DNA from: Azonexus hydrophilus
GTDB lineage: Bacteria; Pseudomonadota; Gammaproteobacteria; Burkholderiales; Rhodocyclaceae
Length of the DNA stretch: 64,000 nucleotides
Direction: 5' to 3'
NCBI RefSeq assembly: GCF_001956855.1
Contig: NZ_MTHD01000007.1
Location: forward strand, 62,001 to 126,000
Shown piece after piece: positions 30,637 to 39,877 of this stretch. Below the pieces are notes generated by a model. That model made no database searches. It was given only the letters and a program-made list of their open reading frames with translations, and was not told the DNA's origin. Each line of letters begins with the position of its first letter. The first letter of the stretch is position 1. Made by a program: the position numbers and the translations under genes.

Positions 30637-30647
30637 GGAGCGCCAGC

Positions 30648-31424
30648 ATGGCCGTTAAACTTCCCCCGCTGATCAAGGTCGCGCCCTGGGCCCTGACCAT
30701 CGCCTTGTTCCTGTTCTGGGAGGCCGTCTGTACCGGCCTGTCGATTCCCGATTACCTGATGCCGGCGCCGAGCGCGATCTGGGTGGCCGGTGTCGAGTAC
30801 GCCGGGCCGATCATGATGCACGCGACGCAAACACTGTTCACGACGCTGGCCGGCTTCGCCATCGCCGTCGTCGTCGGCATGGTGCTCGGGCTGGCCGTCG
30901 GCGCCTCGCCGCTGATCTACCAAGCCTGCTACCCGCTGCTGGTCGGTTTCAACAGCATTCCCAAGGTCGCCTTCGTGCCGGTGCTGGTGGTCTGGTTCGG
31001 TATCGGTACCGTACCGGCGATCCTGACCGCCTTCCTGATTTCCTTCTTCCCGGTCGTGGTCAACGTCGCCACCGGCCTGGCGACGCTGGAACCGGAACTT
31101 GAAGACGTGCTGCGCTCGCTTGGCGCCAAGCGCTGGGACATCATGACCAAGGTTGGCCTGCCGCGCTCGCTGCCGTATTTCTTCGCTTCGCTGAAGGTCG
31201 CCATCACGCTGGCCTTCGTCGGCTCGGTGATCTCGGAAACGGTCGCCTCCAACCTCGGCATCGGTTACCTGATGATGTCGGCCAGTTCGTCGATGAACAT
31301 GCCGCTGGTGTTCGCCGGCCTGATCGTCATCGGCGTCATGGGCGTCGTCATGTACGAACTGTTCGCCGTACTGGAAAAGCGCTTGACCGGCTGGGCCCAC
31401 CGCAACCCGAACGCGCCGGGCTGA
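30648..31424 (+). CDS. NitT/TauT-type ABC transporter permease
   Basis: 258 residues, six hydrophobic segments. EAA-type loop LRSLGAKRWDIMTKVGLPRSLPYFFASLKVAITLAFVG is the SsuC/TauC signature, preceded by FNSIPKVAFVPVLVVWFG. It completes a three-gene importer and is followed by a strong terminator. Confidence 0.94.
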   Translation: MAVKLPPLIKVAPWALTIALFLFWEAVCTGLSIPDYLMPAPSAIWVAGVEYAGPIMMHATQTLFTTLAGFAIAVVVGMVLGLAVGASPLIYQACYPLLVGFNSIPKVAFVPVLVVWFGIGTVPAILTAFLISFFPVVVNVATGLATLEPELEDVLRSLGAKRWDIMTKVGLPRSLPYFFASLKVAITLAFVGSVISETVASNLGIGYLMMSASSSMNMPLVFAGLIVIGVMGVVMYELFAVLEKRLTGWAHRNPNAPG

Positions 31425-31444
31425 TTCCTGCCAGTCGCCAGCAA

Positions 31445-31469
31445 AACGGCGCCCGCGGGCGCCGTTTTT
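31445..31469 (+). terminator. Rho-independent terminator of the ABC operon
   Basis: AACGGCGCCC-GC-GGGCGCCGTT is a perfect 10-bp stem with a 2-base centre running into TTTTT (31465-31469), 20 bases after the permease stop. Confidence 0.85.
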
Positions 31470-31471
31470 GG

Positions 31472-31933
31472 TCAATTATTGCGGTCGACCGCAGTATCGA
31501 CACCAATATCCTCGTTCCACAATTCCGGCCGCGCGGCGATGAAATCGCGCATCAGGGCGATGCAGGTTTCGTCCTGCAACACCTCGACGGCAACGCCGCG
31601 TGAGCGCAGCAGATCTTCTTCGCCCATGAAAGTCCGGTTCTCGCCGACGATGACGCGGCGGATGCCGTAGAGCAGCATCGCGCCGCTGCACATCGCGCAG
31701 GGCGACAGCGTGGTGTACAGAATCGCCTCGTGATACACCGAGGCCGGCTGACGTCCGGCGTTCTCGAAGGCATCCATCTCGCCGTGCAGGATGGCGCTAC
31801 CATTCTGCACGCGCCGGTTGTGGCCACGGCCGATGATGCGGCCGTTGTGCACGATCACCGAACCGATCGGAATACCACCCTCGGCCAGTCCCTGGCGCGC
31901 CTCATCGATGGCGGCCTGCATGAATGCATCCAT
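31472..31933 (-). CDS. Cytosine deaminase, fungal FCY1-like
   Basis: 153 residues from the ATG at 31933 with AGGGAGAA upstream. Zinc motifs are ILHGEMDAFENAG (HxE) and LSPCAMCSGAM (PCxxC). The flanking sequence follows yeast cytosine deaminase unusually closely: LYTTLSPCxMCxGA, GIRRVIVGENRTF, and the C-terminal MRDFIAARPELWNEDIG match the yeast layout, including the C-terminal lid helix. Bacteria normally use the unrelated amidohydrolase CodA. It converts cytosine to uracil; its neighbour importer may supply the base. The gene ends on the TGCGGTCGACCGCA palindrome. Confidence 0.85.
   Translation of the reverse strand: MDAFMQAAIDEARQGLAEGGIPIGSVIVHNGRIIGRGHNRRVQNGSAILHGEMDAFENAGRQPASVYHEAILYTTLSPCAMCSGAMLLYGIRRVIVGENRTFMGEEDLLRSRGVAVEVLQDETCIALMRDFIAARPELWNEDIGVDTAVDRNN
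31480..31493. repeat. Perfect copy of the dispersed motif, TGCGGTCGACCGCA
   Basis: This 14-bp palindrome contains the dispersed 10-mer TGCGGTCGAC on both strands. Here it encodes the end of the cytosine deaminase (AVDRN) and sits just after the ABC-operon terminator. The same 14-mer recurs at 54987-55000. Confidence 0.7.
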
Positions 31934-31985
31934 GCGCGTTCTCCCTGAATAGCTGTCGGTGACATTGTGCCACCGGCCGCCGGCA

Positions 31986-32210
31986 TCAGGTGGCGGGGGT
32001 GATGAAATGCAGGTTGTCCTTGTGCAGGAAGGCCAGAGCGGCTTCATAGCGGACCGCCAGTTCACGGGTCAGCGGATCGTCGGAGTGTGCCGCGTGGCCT
32101 AGCAGATCGGCGTTGCTGGTATTCACCAGGCACTCTGTCAGCGCTTGCAGGCTCAGGCTGGACGGGAAGGAGTCATGCTCGGCTGGGTGGGTTGTCGTGG
32201 TGGAAGTCAT
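31986..32210 (-). CDS. Small hypothetical protein
   Basis: 74 residues starting MTSTTTTHPAEHDSF, with GAGGTG 5 bases before the ATG. The rest is helical, ending AALAFLHKDNLHFITPAT. No domain recognised. It lies 52 bases upstream of the cytosine deaminase on the same strand and could be its leader gene or independent. Confidence 0.5.
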   Translation of the reverse strand: MTSTTTTHPAEHDSFPSSLSLQALTECLVNTSNADLLGHAAHSDDPLTRELAVRYEAALAFLHKDNLHFITPAT

Positions 32211-32412
32211 GATGTCACCTCATCGGGTGGGGGATGATTTCATCTTAAAACTTTTAACTAAATTGTCAAATTTGTTTTATTTGAGGTTTTTGTCTTCGCT
32301 GCTTTGACTCGCACGCTCAGGTACCCGCGTCCCGATAACTGGTGATGTATCGTCGGAAGGGGTATATATTCTTCTGTAATTATTTATTTGATCTGAGTAT
32401 TCGGGGTTCCCG

Positions 32413-34383
32413 ATGGCTTACGGAAATTTGACGCTACGTTTGTCGATCCTGACGGCGATCATATGGACGGCCGTACTGGCCCTTTCTCTCGCCTGGAATC
32501 TGCGCCAGGTTCGAGAGCAGGCGATGTCGATAGCGTATTCCGAGGCGCGTGCCAACCTCAACAAGGACATCTCCTTCCGTCGCTGGGGAACCCTTCATGG
32601 CGGTGTTTACGTACCGATCACCGAAACCCAGAAATCCGTCCCCTGGTTGTCCCATGTGCCCGGTCGGGATGTCACGACCAGCGACGGACGCGAGCTGACC
32701 CTGCTCAATCCGGCCTCGATGCTGCGTCAGATGATGGATTTTTATGCTGACGAATACGGGATCCGGGGACGGATCACCGGCCTCAAGTATCTCAATCCCG
32801 GCAATGCGCCCGACGACTGGGAGCGCCGGCAACTCGAGGCTTTCACCCGTGGTGACAGGAACGAGGTCTGGGAGGTTACCGAAATTGGCGGCGAACCTTA
32901 CCTGCGCTATTTACGGGCGATGTACATGGAAGATGGCTGCAGCAAATGCCACGCCATCCTCGGCTACAAAACCGGTGACATGCGCGGTGCGACGGGCTTG
33001 AATCTGCCGCTGGCGCCCTATCTGGCACGCATCGACGAATCGCGGATGCAACTTGGCCTGAGTCACGCCCTGATCTGGCTGATCGGTATGGCCGGCATCG
33101 CGCTCGGTGCCCGCATGTCGGCACGCTGGGACAGGGAGCGGGAGATGGCGCAGCGCGAACTCCTGCATCACCGCGATCAACTTGAGTCGCAAGTCGAAGA
33201 GCGCACGCTGGCGCTTTCCGTTGCCAAGGAGGCCGCCGAAGCGGCAAGCCGGGCCAAGAGCACCTTCCTCGCCAACATGAGCCACGAATTGCGGACGCCG
33301 ATGAACGGCATCATGGGCATGCTCGACCTGGCCTACAAGCGCAGTACCGACGACAAGGTCCGGGAGCAGTTGGTGAAGGCCAAGCACTCGTCGAAGATAC
33401 TGCTGGCCGTCATCAACGACATCCTCGACCTGTCGAAGATCGAAGCCGAACGCCTGGTGCTCGAAAGCACCGAGTTCAAACTCGGCGAAGTTCTGGAAAA
33501 TGTCACCAGCCTGATGTCCGAACGGGTCATCGAGAAGGGGCTGCAACTGCGGGTCGAGGTCCTGCCTGAACTGGCCGGGCAGACGCTGCAAGGCGACCCG
33601 CTGCGACTGGGCCAGGTACTGCTGAACCTGATCGGGAATGCAGTCAAATTCACCACTGCCGGCAGTGTCACCATTTGCGTCCGGCCGCTTGAGGAAGACG
33701 CCGGCGCGCTGCTGCTGCGCTTCGAGGTAAAGGATACCGGTATCGGGATTTCACCGGCAGATCAGTTGCGCCTGTTCTCCCCATTCGAGCAGGCAGACAG
33801 CTCGACGACGCGAAAGTACGGCGGGTCGGGGCTGGGGCTGGCGATCTGCAAGCAGTTGTCGCAACTGATGGGCGGAGAGATTGGCGTCGACAGCACACCC
33901 GGGCAGGGCAGTACATTCTGGTTCACCGCGCGGCTGGCAAAATGCCAAGGCACTGACCAGCCCAGCAGCTTGCCGCCTCAGCCCGTAGCTGCCGATACCG
34001 GTGTCAGGCGCGATTTCACCGGAGTGCGCGTGTTGCTGGCGGAAGACGAGCCGATCAATCAGGAGGTTTCACGCTGCCTGCTCGAAGATGTCGGCTTTGT
34101 TGTCGACCTCGCCGTCGATGGCCTGGCCGCCGTTGAACTGGCCAGCAGTCGCTCCTACGAACTGATCCTGATGGACATGCAAATGCCCAACATGAACGGC
34201 CTCGACGCCGCCCGGGCAATCCGCAGCGGCGTACTGAACTGGCAAACGCCGATACTGGCAATGACGGCAAACGCCTTCGACGAAGACCGGAAAACCTGTC
34301 TCGATGCGGGCATGAACGACCACATCGCGAAACCGGTTGATCCGGAACGGCTCTACGCTACATTGGCTCGCTGGCTTGGCTGA
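32413..34383 (+). CDS. Hybrid histidine kinase with Tll0287-like haem-binding sensor
   Basis: 656 residues. A membrane segment at ~8-28, a periplasmic domain of ~175 residues resembling DUF3365/Tll0287 ([20 protein letters not shown], then a CSKCH haem motif at 176-180), and a second membrane segment at ~212-235. HisKA has [12 protein letters not shown], HATPase has [15 protein letters not shown] and GSGLGLAI, and the C-terminal receiver has [17 protein letters not shown] and [11 protein letters not shown] c-type haem in the sensor suggests redox or gas sensing. No DNA-binding partner is adjacent. Confidence 0.9.
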   Translation: MAYGNLTLRLSILTAIIWTAVLALSLAWNLRQVREQAMSIAYSEARANLNKDISFRRWGTLHGGVYVPITETQKSVPWLSHVPGRDVTTSDGRELTLLNPASMLRQMMDFYADEYGIRGRITGLKYLNPGNAPDDWERRQLEAFTRGDRNEVWEVTEIGGEPYLRYLRAMYMEDGCSKCHAILGYKTGDMRGATGLNLPLAPYLARIDESRMQLGLSHALIWLIGMAGIALGARMSARWDREREMAQRELLHHRDQLESQVEERTLALSVAKEAAEAASRAKSTFLANMSHELRTPMNGIMGMLDLAYKRSTDDKVREQLVKAKHSSKILLAVINDILDLSKIEAERLVLESTEFKLGEVLENVTSLMSERVIEKGLQLRVEVLPELAGQTLQGDPLRLGQVLLNLIGNAVKFTTAGSVTICVRPLEEDAGALLLRFEVKDTGIGISPADQLRLFSPFEQADSSTTRKYGGSGLGLAICKQLSQLMGGEIGVDSTPGQGSTFWFTARLAKCQGTDQPSSLPPQPVAADTGVRRDFTGVRVLLAEDEPINQEVSRCLLEDVGFVVDLAVDGLAAVELASSRSYELILMDMQMPNMNGLDAARAIRSGVLNWQTPILAMTANAFDEDRKTCLDAGMNDHIAKPVDPERLYATLARWLG

Positions 34384-34406
34384 TTTGCAGTAGCGGCATG
34401 GCCTGT

Positions 34407-35186
34407 CTATTCACCGAGGTAGACCGGCTTGCGTTTTTCCTTGAAGGCATTGATCCCTTCGGCGTAGTCACGGCTGTTGTACACCACCCGGCGCAGGCCC
34501 TGGATGCGCTCGAAGTCGGCCGGCGACAGGGCGTGTGCGGCGGCCAGGATGCGCAGCTGCTCTTTCATGACGCCAATCGCCAGCGGCGAGTTGTGGGCGA
34601 TGGTCTGCGCCATGTCGTGCGTGAATTCGGAAATCTCGGCAAGCGGTACGACGTGGTTGATGATGCCCTGGCGTTCGAGGCGGGCTGCAGTCATCGGACG
34701 GCTGGTAAACAGCAGTTCCTTGGCGATGTGCGGTGGCGCGGCGTTGAGGAAGGTGAGCAGGCCGGTCGCGTTGTAAGGCACGCCGAGCTTGGCCGGCGTT
34801 GCGGCAAAAGTCGCTTCGGGCGTGGCGACGATCATGTCGCAGGCAAAGACCAGTTCGCAGGCGCCGCCCCAGACACTGCCCTCGATCAGCGCAATGACCG
34901 GTGCCGGAAAAGCCTCAACCTCACGGATCAGCATGCGCAGCGGATCCTGCCAGCCGAGCGGGTCGAGACCGCCGAGCGGCAGTTCGGCGACATCGTGGCC
35001 GGCTGACCAGACCTTGGCACCAGGCTGCGCACGCAGGATGGCAACGCGCGCCCCGGCTTCCCTGAAGTCGGCGAGGGTGGCGGCGATGGCATGGACCAGT
35101 TGTTCGGACAGCGCATTGCGCTTGATGTCGTGATTCAGCGTGATGGTGCCGATGCCATCGCTGATTTCGGCAAGGATCAGGGACAT
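34407..35186 (-). CDS. scpB: Methylmalonyl-CoA decarboxylase-like crotonase (ScpB)
   Basis: 259 residues from the ATG at 35186. It follows E. coli ScpB/YgfG closely: KVWSAGHDVAELPLGGLDPL, IEGSVWGGACEL, LGVPYNATGL, and the C-terminal FERIQGLRRVVYNSRDYAEG and FKEKRKPVYLG. ScpB decarboxylates methylmalonyl-CoA to propionyl-CoA. It is the last gene of the purine operon and overlaps guaD by 10 bases, an unexpected partner with no methylmalonyl-CoA mutase in the window. A longer frame running upstream to 36410 is a shadow of guaD. Confidence 0.88.
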   Translation of the reverse strand: MSLILAEISDGIGTITLNHDIKRNALSEQLVHAIAATLADFREAGARVAILRAQPGAKVWSAGHDVAELPLGGLDPLGWQDPLRMLIREVEAFPAPVIALIEGSVWGGACELVFACDMIVATPEATFAATPAKLGVPYNATGLLTFLNAAPPHIAKELLFTSRPMTAARLERQGIINHVVPLAEISEFTHDMAQTIAHNSPLAIGVMKEQLRILAAAHALSPADFERIQGLRRVVYNSRDYAEGINAFKEKRKPVYLGE

Positions 35187-36520
35187 GGAGTTTCCTGTGG
35201 GTAGTGTTGCAAAGTCCGCTCTCCCAGCACATGCGTCGCCGTCACGCAGCGCTCGTCGCCGAGGATCATCAGCGCGAACAGCGTCGTCGCCAGTTCGTCG
35301 GTTTTTTCCAGGCGGAATTCTAGTTCCGGGGTGGCGCGCGGGTCGAGGACGACGAAGTCGGCTTCCTTGCCGACCGCGAAATTGCCGATGAACTCGTCGA
35401 GGTAGAGCGCATGGGCGCCGCCGAGCGTGGCGAGGAACCAGGCGCGCAGCGGCGGTAGCGGGCGGCGGTGGACTTGCGACACCTTGTAGGCCTCGTCGAG
35501 CGTGCGGATCATGCTGAACGAGGTGCCGCCACCGACGTCGCTGGCCAGGCCGACGCGGATGCCGGCGTCGACGGCGGCGGCGTGGTTGAAGAAGCCGCTG
35601 CCGAGAAAGAGGTTGGAGGTCGGGCAGAAGGCCGCCGCGGTGCCGGTTTCGGCCAGGCGCGCGGCTTCGGCCGGCGACAGGTGGATGCAGTGGCCGTAGA
35701 TGCTGCGCGGGCCGAGCAGGCCGTGGCGGTCGTAGACGTCGAGGTAGTCGCGCGCTTCCGGGAACAGCGATTTGACCCAGGCGATCTCGTCGAGGTTTTC
35801 GGCCAGGTGCGATTGCACGTGCAGGTCCGGTTTGCTCTGGTAAAGCTCGCCGGCCAGGGTGAGCTGGGCCGCGGTCGAGGTCGGCGCGAAGCGCGGCGTT
35901 ACGCAGTAGCGCAGCCGGCCTTTGCCGTGCCAGCGTTCGATCAGCGCCAGGCAGTCGCGTTCGGCGTCGGCGACGGTGTCGCAGAGTGCCGGCGGTGCGT
36001 GGCGGTCCATCATGACTTTTCCGGTCAACATGCGTAAACGGCGTTTTTCCGCGCCGGCCATGAAGGCGTCGACCGACCCGACATGGACCGTCGAGAACAC
36101 GGCGGCGGTGGTCGTGCCGTGGGCGAGCAGGCGGTCGAGGAACCAGTCGGCGGTGCGCGTGGCGACTTCCGGGTCGGCGAAGGTGGTTTCGGCCGGGAAG
36201 GTGTAGTCGTTCAGCCAGTCGAGCAGTTGCCGGCCGAAGGAGGCGATGACTGCTGATTGCGGGTAGTGGCAGTGAGTGTCGACCAGGCCGGGCAGGATCA
36301 GCTGCTCGCCGTAGTCGATGACTTCGGCGGCGGCACGCTCGGCCGGGGCTATGCCGGCTTCGACTGTGGCGCGCGGGCCGGCGGCGGCGATGCGGCCGGC
36401 GACGATCCACAGCGCGCCGTCGGGAAAGTACTCGTAGCTGTCGGCGGCGTCCTGCTCGCCCGGGTCTTTCAGGAAGTGGAGGACGCGGCCGAAGACCAGT
36501 TGTTTGCGGGTGGCGTTCAT
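35177..36520 (-). CDS. guaD: Guanine deaminase (amidohydrolase type)
   Basis: 447 residues from the ATG at 36520. Metal ligands lie in LVDTHCHYPQSAV, QSHLAENLDEIAWV, YGHCIHLSP and ASDVGGGTSFSM; the substrate loop FCPTSNLFLGSGFF is characteristic. It hydrolyses guanine to xanthine and ammonia, feeding XdhABC in the same operon. It starts 1 base after the 8-oxoguanine deaminase stop. Confidence 0.96.
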   Translation of the reverse strand: MNATRKQLVFGRVLHFLKDPGEQDAADSYEYFPDGALWIVAGRIAAAGPRATVEAGIAPAERAAAEVIDYGEQLILPGLVDTHCHYPQSAVIASFGRQLLDWLNDYTFPAETTFADPEVATRTADWFLDRLLAHGTTTAAVFSTVHVGSVDAFMAGAEKRRLRMLTGKVMMDRHAPPALCDTVADAERDCLALIERWHGKGRLRYCVTPRFAPTSTAAQLTLAGELYQSKPDLHVQSHLAENLDEIAWVKSLFPEARDYLDVYDRHGLLGPRSIYGHCIHLSPAEAARLAETGTAAAFCPTSNLFLGSGFFNHAAAVDAGIRVGLASDVGGGTSFSMIRTLDEAYKVSQVHRRPLPPLRAWFLATLGGAHALYLDEFIGNFAVGKEADFVVLDPRATPELEFRLEKTDELATTLFALMILGDERCVTATHVLGERTLQHYPQETPCP

Positions 36521-36521
36521 G

Positions 36522-37883
36522 TCAGTGCGTGCCGTTGGCGAGTTGCCGCGCCAGGCGGTTGTGGGTGGCGACCAGCGGCGGCAGGTCGAGCGGCAGCAAC
36601 TGGCCGTCGGCGACCACCGGCTTGCCGTTGATGATGGAGTGGTGCACCGTTTGCGGCGTGCAGAAGACCAGCGCCGCGACCGGGTCATGCACGGCGGCGC
36701 CGGCGAGGTCGAGGCCGCCGGTCGGGAAGGCGACGAGGTCGGCGCTCATGCCCGGGGCGAGCGCGCCGATGTCGTCGCGGCCGAGGACTTTGGCACCGCC
36801 CAGCGTCGCGAGTTCGAGCGCCTGACGGGCATTCATCGCCGCCGGGCCGAAACCGACGCGGGCCAGCAGCATCGCCTGGCGGGCTTCGCCGAGCAGATGG
36901 GCGGCGTCGTTCGAGGCGCAGCCGTCGACGCCGAGACCGACATTGACGCCGGCTTCGCGCATCGCCGGGATCGGCGCGATGCCGGAAGCCAGGCGCATGT
37001 TCGAGCAGGGGCAGTGGGAGACGCCGGTGCCGCTGCGGGCAAAAAGATCGATGCCAGGCGCGTCGAGCTTGACGCAGTGGGCGTGCCAGACGTCGTGGCC
37101 GACCCAGCCCAAAGATTCGGCGTATTCGGCCGGGGTCATGCCGAACTTCTCGCGGCTGTAGGCGACATCGTTGTCGTTCTCGGCGAGGTGCGTATGCAGC
37201 GAGACACCGAAACTACGCGCCATTTCGGCCGCGTCGCGCATCAGTTCGCGGCTGACCGAGAACGGCGAGCAGGGCGCGACGACGATGCGCTGCATGGCGT
37301 GGCGCTTGGGATCGTGCCAGGTTTCGATCAGGCGCTGCGTGTCTTTCAGGATCGCCGCTTCGTTCTCGACCAGCCGATCCGGCGGCAGGCCGCCCTGGCT
37401 TTCGCCGACGCTCATGCTGCCGCGCGCCGCGTGAAAGCGCATGCCGATCGTCGCGGCGGCTTCGATGGAATCGTCGAGGCGGCTGCCGTTCGGGTAGAGG
37501 TAGAGATGGTCGCTCGACGTGGTGCAGCCGGAGAGGATCAGCTCGGCCATTGCGGTCAACGTCGAAATTTTGATCATTTCCGGCGTCAGTCCGGCCCAGA
37601 TCTGGTACAGGCGGCGTAGCCAGCCGAACAGCTCGGCGTCCTGGGCGCCGGGGATCGCCCGGGTCAGGCTCTGGTACATGTGGTGGTGCGTGTTCACCAG
37701 GCCGGGCAGGGCGACCGTGCCGGCCAGCGAAATGACCTGGTCGGCTGCGCCTGGCAGTTGATCGCTGCTGCCGACCGCCTCGATCACGCCGTCGCGGATG
37801 AAGACGCCGCCGCCGGGGATTTCGCGGCGGGCAGCGTCCATGGTGACGAGGACGTCGGCGTCCTTCAGTAACAGTGTAGTCAT
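36522..37883 (-). CDS. 8-oxoguanine deaminase
   Basis: 453 residues from the ATG at 37883 (MTTLLLKDADVLVTMDAAR). Amidohydrolase ligands: LVNTHHHMYQSLTR, HTHLAENDNDV, HAHCVKLD, GVDGCASNDAAHL. The HCPCSNMRLASG segment and GSMSVGESQGGLPPD match the group represented by Pseudomonas PA0142. It converts 8-oxoguanine to urate, a salvage or clean-up route that joins the pathway below xanthine. It overlaps the upstream permease by four bases. Confidence 0.92.
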   Translation of the reverse strand: MTTLLLKDADVLVTMDAARREIPGGGVFIRDGVIEAVGSSDQLPGAADQVISLAGTVALPGLVNTHHHMYQSLTRAIPGAQDAELFGWLRRLYQIWAGLTPEMIKISTLTAMAELILSGCTTSSDHLYLYPNGSRLDDSIEAAATIGMRFHAARGSMSVGESQGGLPPDRLVENEAAILKDTQRLIETWHDPKRHAMQRIVVAPCSPFSVSRELMRDAAEMARSFGVSLHTHLAENDNDVAYSREKFGMTPAEYAESLGWVGHDVWHAHCVKLDAPGIDLFARSGTGVSHCPCSNMRLASGIAPIPAMREAGVNVGLGVDGCASNDAAHLLGEARQAMLLARVGFGPAAMNARQALELATLGGAKVLGRDDIGALAPGMSADLVAFPTGGLDLAGAAVHDPVAALVFCTPQTVHHSIINGKPVVADGQLLPLDLPPLVATHNRLARQLANGTH

Positions 37884-38800
37884 GGCAAGAAAGGCTTGCC
37901 GAGCGAGGCCGGCAGGTTCAGTTGCAGCAGTTTGCGGTCGCGCGAAATGACGACGAGCACGACGATGGTCGCAACATAGGGCAGCGCGGCGAGGAACTGC
38001 ACCGGCACGTCGATGCCCAGACCCTGGGCGTGGAACTGCAGGATGGTGACGGCGCCGAACAGATAGGCGCCGAGCAGCAGGCGGGTCGGTTTCCAGGTCG
38101 CGAAAACGACCAGCGCGACGGCGATCCAGCCGCGTCCGGCGCTCATGTTCTGCACCCACAACGGCGTATAGACGGTGGACAAGTAGGCGCCGGCAATGCC
38201 GGCCATGGCGCCGCCGAAGGCGACTGCGCCGTAGCGGATGCCGAGCACCGGGTAGCCGATTGCATGCGCCGCTTCCGGCGATTCGCCAACGGCCTTGAGC
38301 AGCAGCCCGAGACGGGTTTTGGCCAGGGTCCAGGTGACCAGCGCGAAGGCGATCAGCGACAGGTAGACCACCCAGTCCTGCCTGAACAGCACCGGCCCGA
38401 GCAGCGGGATGTCGGAGAGCAGCGGGATGGAGATCGGTTGCAGGCCGGGCAGGCTGTAGCTGACGTAGTGCTGGCCGATGAAGGCCGACAGGCCGATGCC
38501 GAAGATGGTCAGGGCCAGGCCGCAGGCGGCCTGATTGGCCGACAGCGACAGCGCGAAGAAGGCAAAGATCATCGCTGCGGCGGCACCGGCCAGCGCTCCG
38601 GCGGGCAGGCCGGTGACCGCGCCGTAGCCGGTTTCGGCGGCGAACGCGAAGCCGGCGATGGCGCCGATCAGCATCATGCCTTCGACGCCAAGGTTGATGA
38701 CACCGCTGCGTTCGGCGACCAGTTCGCCGAGGCCGGCAAAAATCAGCGGCGTGGCGGCAGCCAGCGTGCCGGCGAGGATGGGAATCAGGTGGTCGATCAT
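37880..38800 (-). CDS. BMP-type nucleoside/purine ABC transporter permease 2
   Basis: 306 residues, about nine hydrophobic segments. ERSGVINLGVEGMMLIGA near the N-terminus and SPEAAHAIGYPVLGIRYGAV with FGGAMAGIAGAYLS are hallmarks of BPD_transp_2 permeases of the NupQ/YufQ group. It pairs with the next upstream permease, 21 bases apart. Confidence 0.93.
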   Translation of the reverse strand: MIDHLIPILAGTLAAATPLIFAGLGELVAERSGVINLGVEGMMLIGAIAGFAFAAETGYGAVTGLPAGALAGAAAAMIFAFFALSLSANQAACGLALTIFGIGLSAFIGQHYVSYSLPGLQPISIPLLSDIPLLGPVLFRQDWVVYLSLIAFALVTWTLAKTRLGLLLKAVGESPEAAHAIGYPVLGIRYGAVAFGGAMAGIAGAYLSTVYTPLWVQNMSAGRGWIAVALVVFATWKPTRLLLGAYLFGAVTILQFHAQGLGIDVPVQFLAALPYVATIVVLVVISRDRKLLQLNLPASLGKPFLP

Positions 38801-38821
38801 GATGGTTTCCTCAGGGGGCGA

Positions 38822-39877
38822 TCACGCGGGACGGCGCAGACGGTTGTCGATGAAGGCATCGGCGCCGAGCAGGAAGAACAGCAGCATGCCCTGGAAGATG
38901 CCGGTGATGGCCGACGGCATCTGCAGGCTGACCTGCGCCGCTTCGCCGCCGAGGTAGATCAGCGCCATCAGGCAGCCGGCCAGCACGATGCCGAGCGCGT
39001 GCAGGCGGCCGAGGTAGGCGACGATGATCGCCGCGAAGCCGTAGCCCGGCGAGATGTTCAGGTTCAACTGGCCGACCGGCCCGGCGACTTCGCCGACGCC
39101 GGCCAGGCCGGCGGTCAAACCGGAAATCACCAGGCTGAACCACACCGTCCGCTTCGCCGAGAAGCCGGCGTAGCGCGACGCGGCCGGCGCCTGGCCGCCG
39201 ACTTCGAGGGTGTAGGCGAGGAAGCTGCGGGCATTGAACAGCCAGAAGGCGAGGACGGCAAAGATCGTGATGAAGATCGAGGTATTGACCCGCGAGCCTT
39301 CGATCAGCAAGCCGAACAGTGCGTTGTCGCTGAACATGATCGATTGCGGAAAGTTCATCCCTTCCGGATCGCGCCACGGGCCGTTGACCATGTAGGACAG
39401 GAGGTGGATGGCGACGTAGGTCAGCATCAGCGTGGTCAGCGTTTCCTCGGCGTTGAAGCGGGTTTTCAGCAGCGCCGGGATGGCTCCCCAAAGTGCGCCG
39501 CCAATGGCCCCGGCGACGACCATGGCCGGAATGACCCAGCCGGAATCGCTGCCTTCCAGCCAGATGGCGACGCCGCCGCCGAACAGCGCGCCGACGATCA
39601 ACTGGCCTTCGGCGCCGATGTTGTAGATGCGCGCCTTGAAGCCGATGGCCAGGCCCTGGGCGATCAGGATCAGCGGGCAGGCCTTGATCAGCAGTTCGCT
39701 CCAGCCGTAGCTGGAGGTCAGCGGTTCGATGAAGAACACGTAAAAGGACGCGAGCGGCGATTTGTCGAGCGCCCAGAACAGCAGGGAGCCGGTCAGCAGC
39801 GTGGCGCCGATGGCGATCAGTGGCGCCGTCCAGCGCATCAGTTGCGACGGCTGGGCGCGGGGTTCAAGCAGGTGCAT
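38822..39877 (-). CDS. BMP-type nucleoside/purine ABC transporter permease 1
   Basis: 351 residues from the ATG at 39877 (MHLLEPRAQ). FKARIYNIGAEGQLIVGALF, LLKTRFNAEETLTTLMLTYVA and SRYAGFSAKRTVWFSLVISGLTAGLAG identify the NupP/YufP group. It overlaps the ATPase stop by 14 bases. Confidence 0.93.
   Translation of the reverse strand: MHLLEPRAQPSQLMRWTAPLIAIGATLLTGSLLFWALDKSPLASFYVFFIEPLTSSYGWSELLIKACPLILIAQGLAIGFKARIYNIGAEGQLIVGALFGGGVAIWLEGSDSGWVIPAMVVAGAIGGALWGAIPALLKTRFNAEETLTTLMLTYVAIHLLSYMVNGPWRDPEGMNFPQSIMFSDNALFGLLIEGSRVNTSIFITIFAVLAFWLFNARSFLAYTLEVGGQAPAASRYAGFSAKRTVWFSLVISGLTAGLAGVGEVAGPVGQLNLNISPGYGFAAIIVAYLGRLHALGIVLAGCLMALIYLGGEAAQVSLQMPSAITGIFQGMLLFFLLGADAFIDNRLRRPA

Noticed and set aside
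35187-36410. Upstream extension of the scpB frame giving a 667-codon protein
   Set aside because: The extra part is an out-of-frame shadow of guaD and lacks any domain; the ScpB family start is at 35186.
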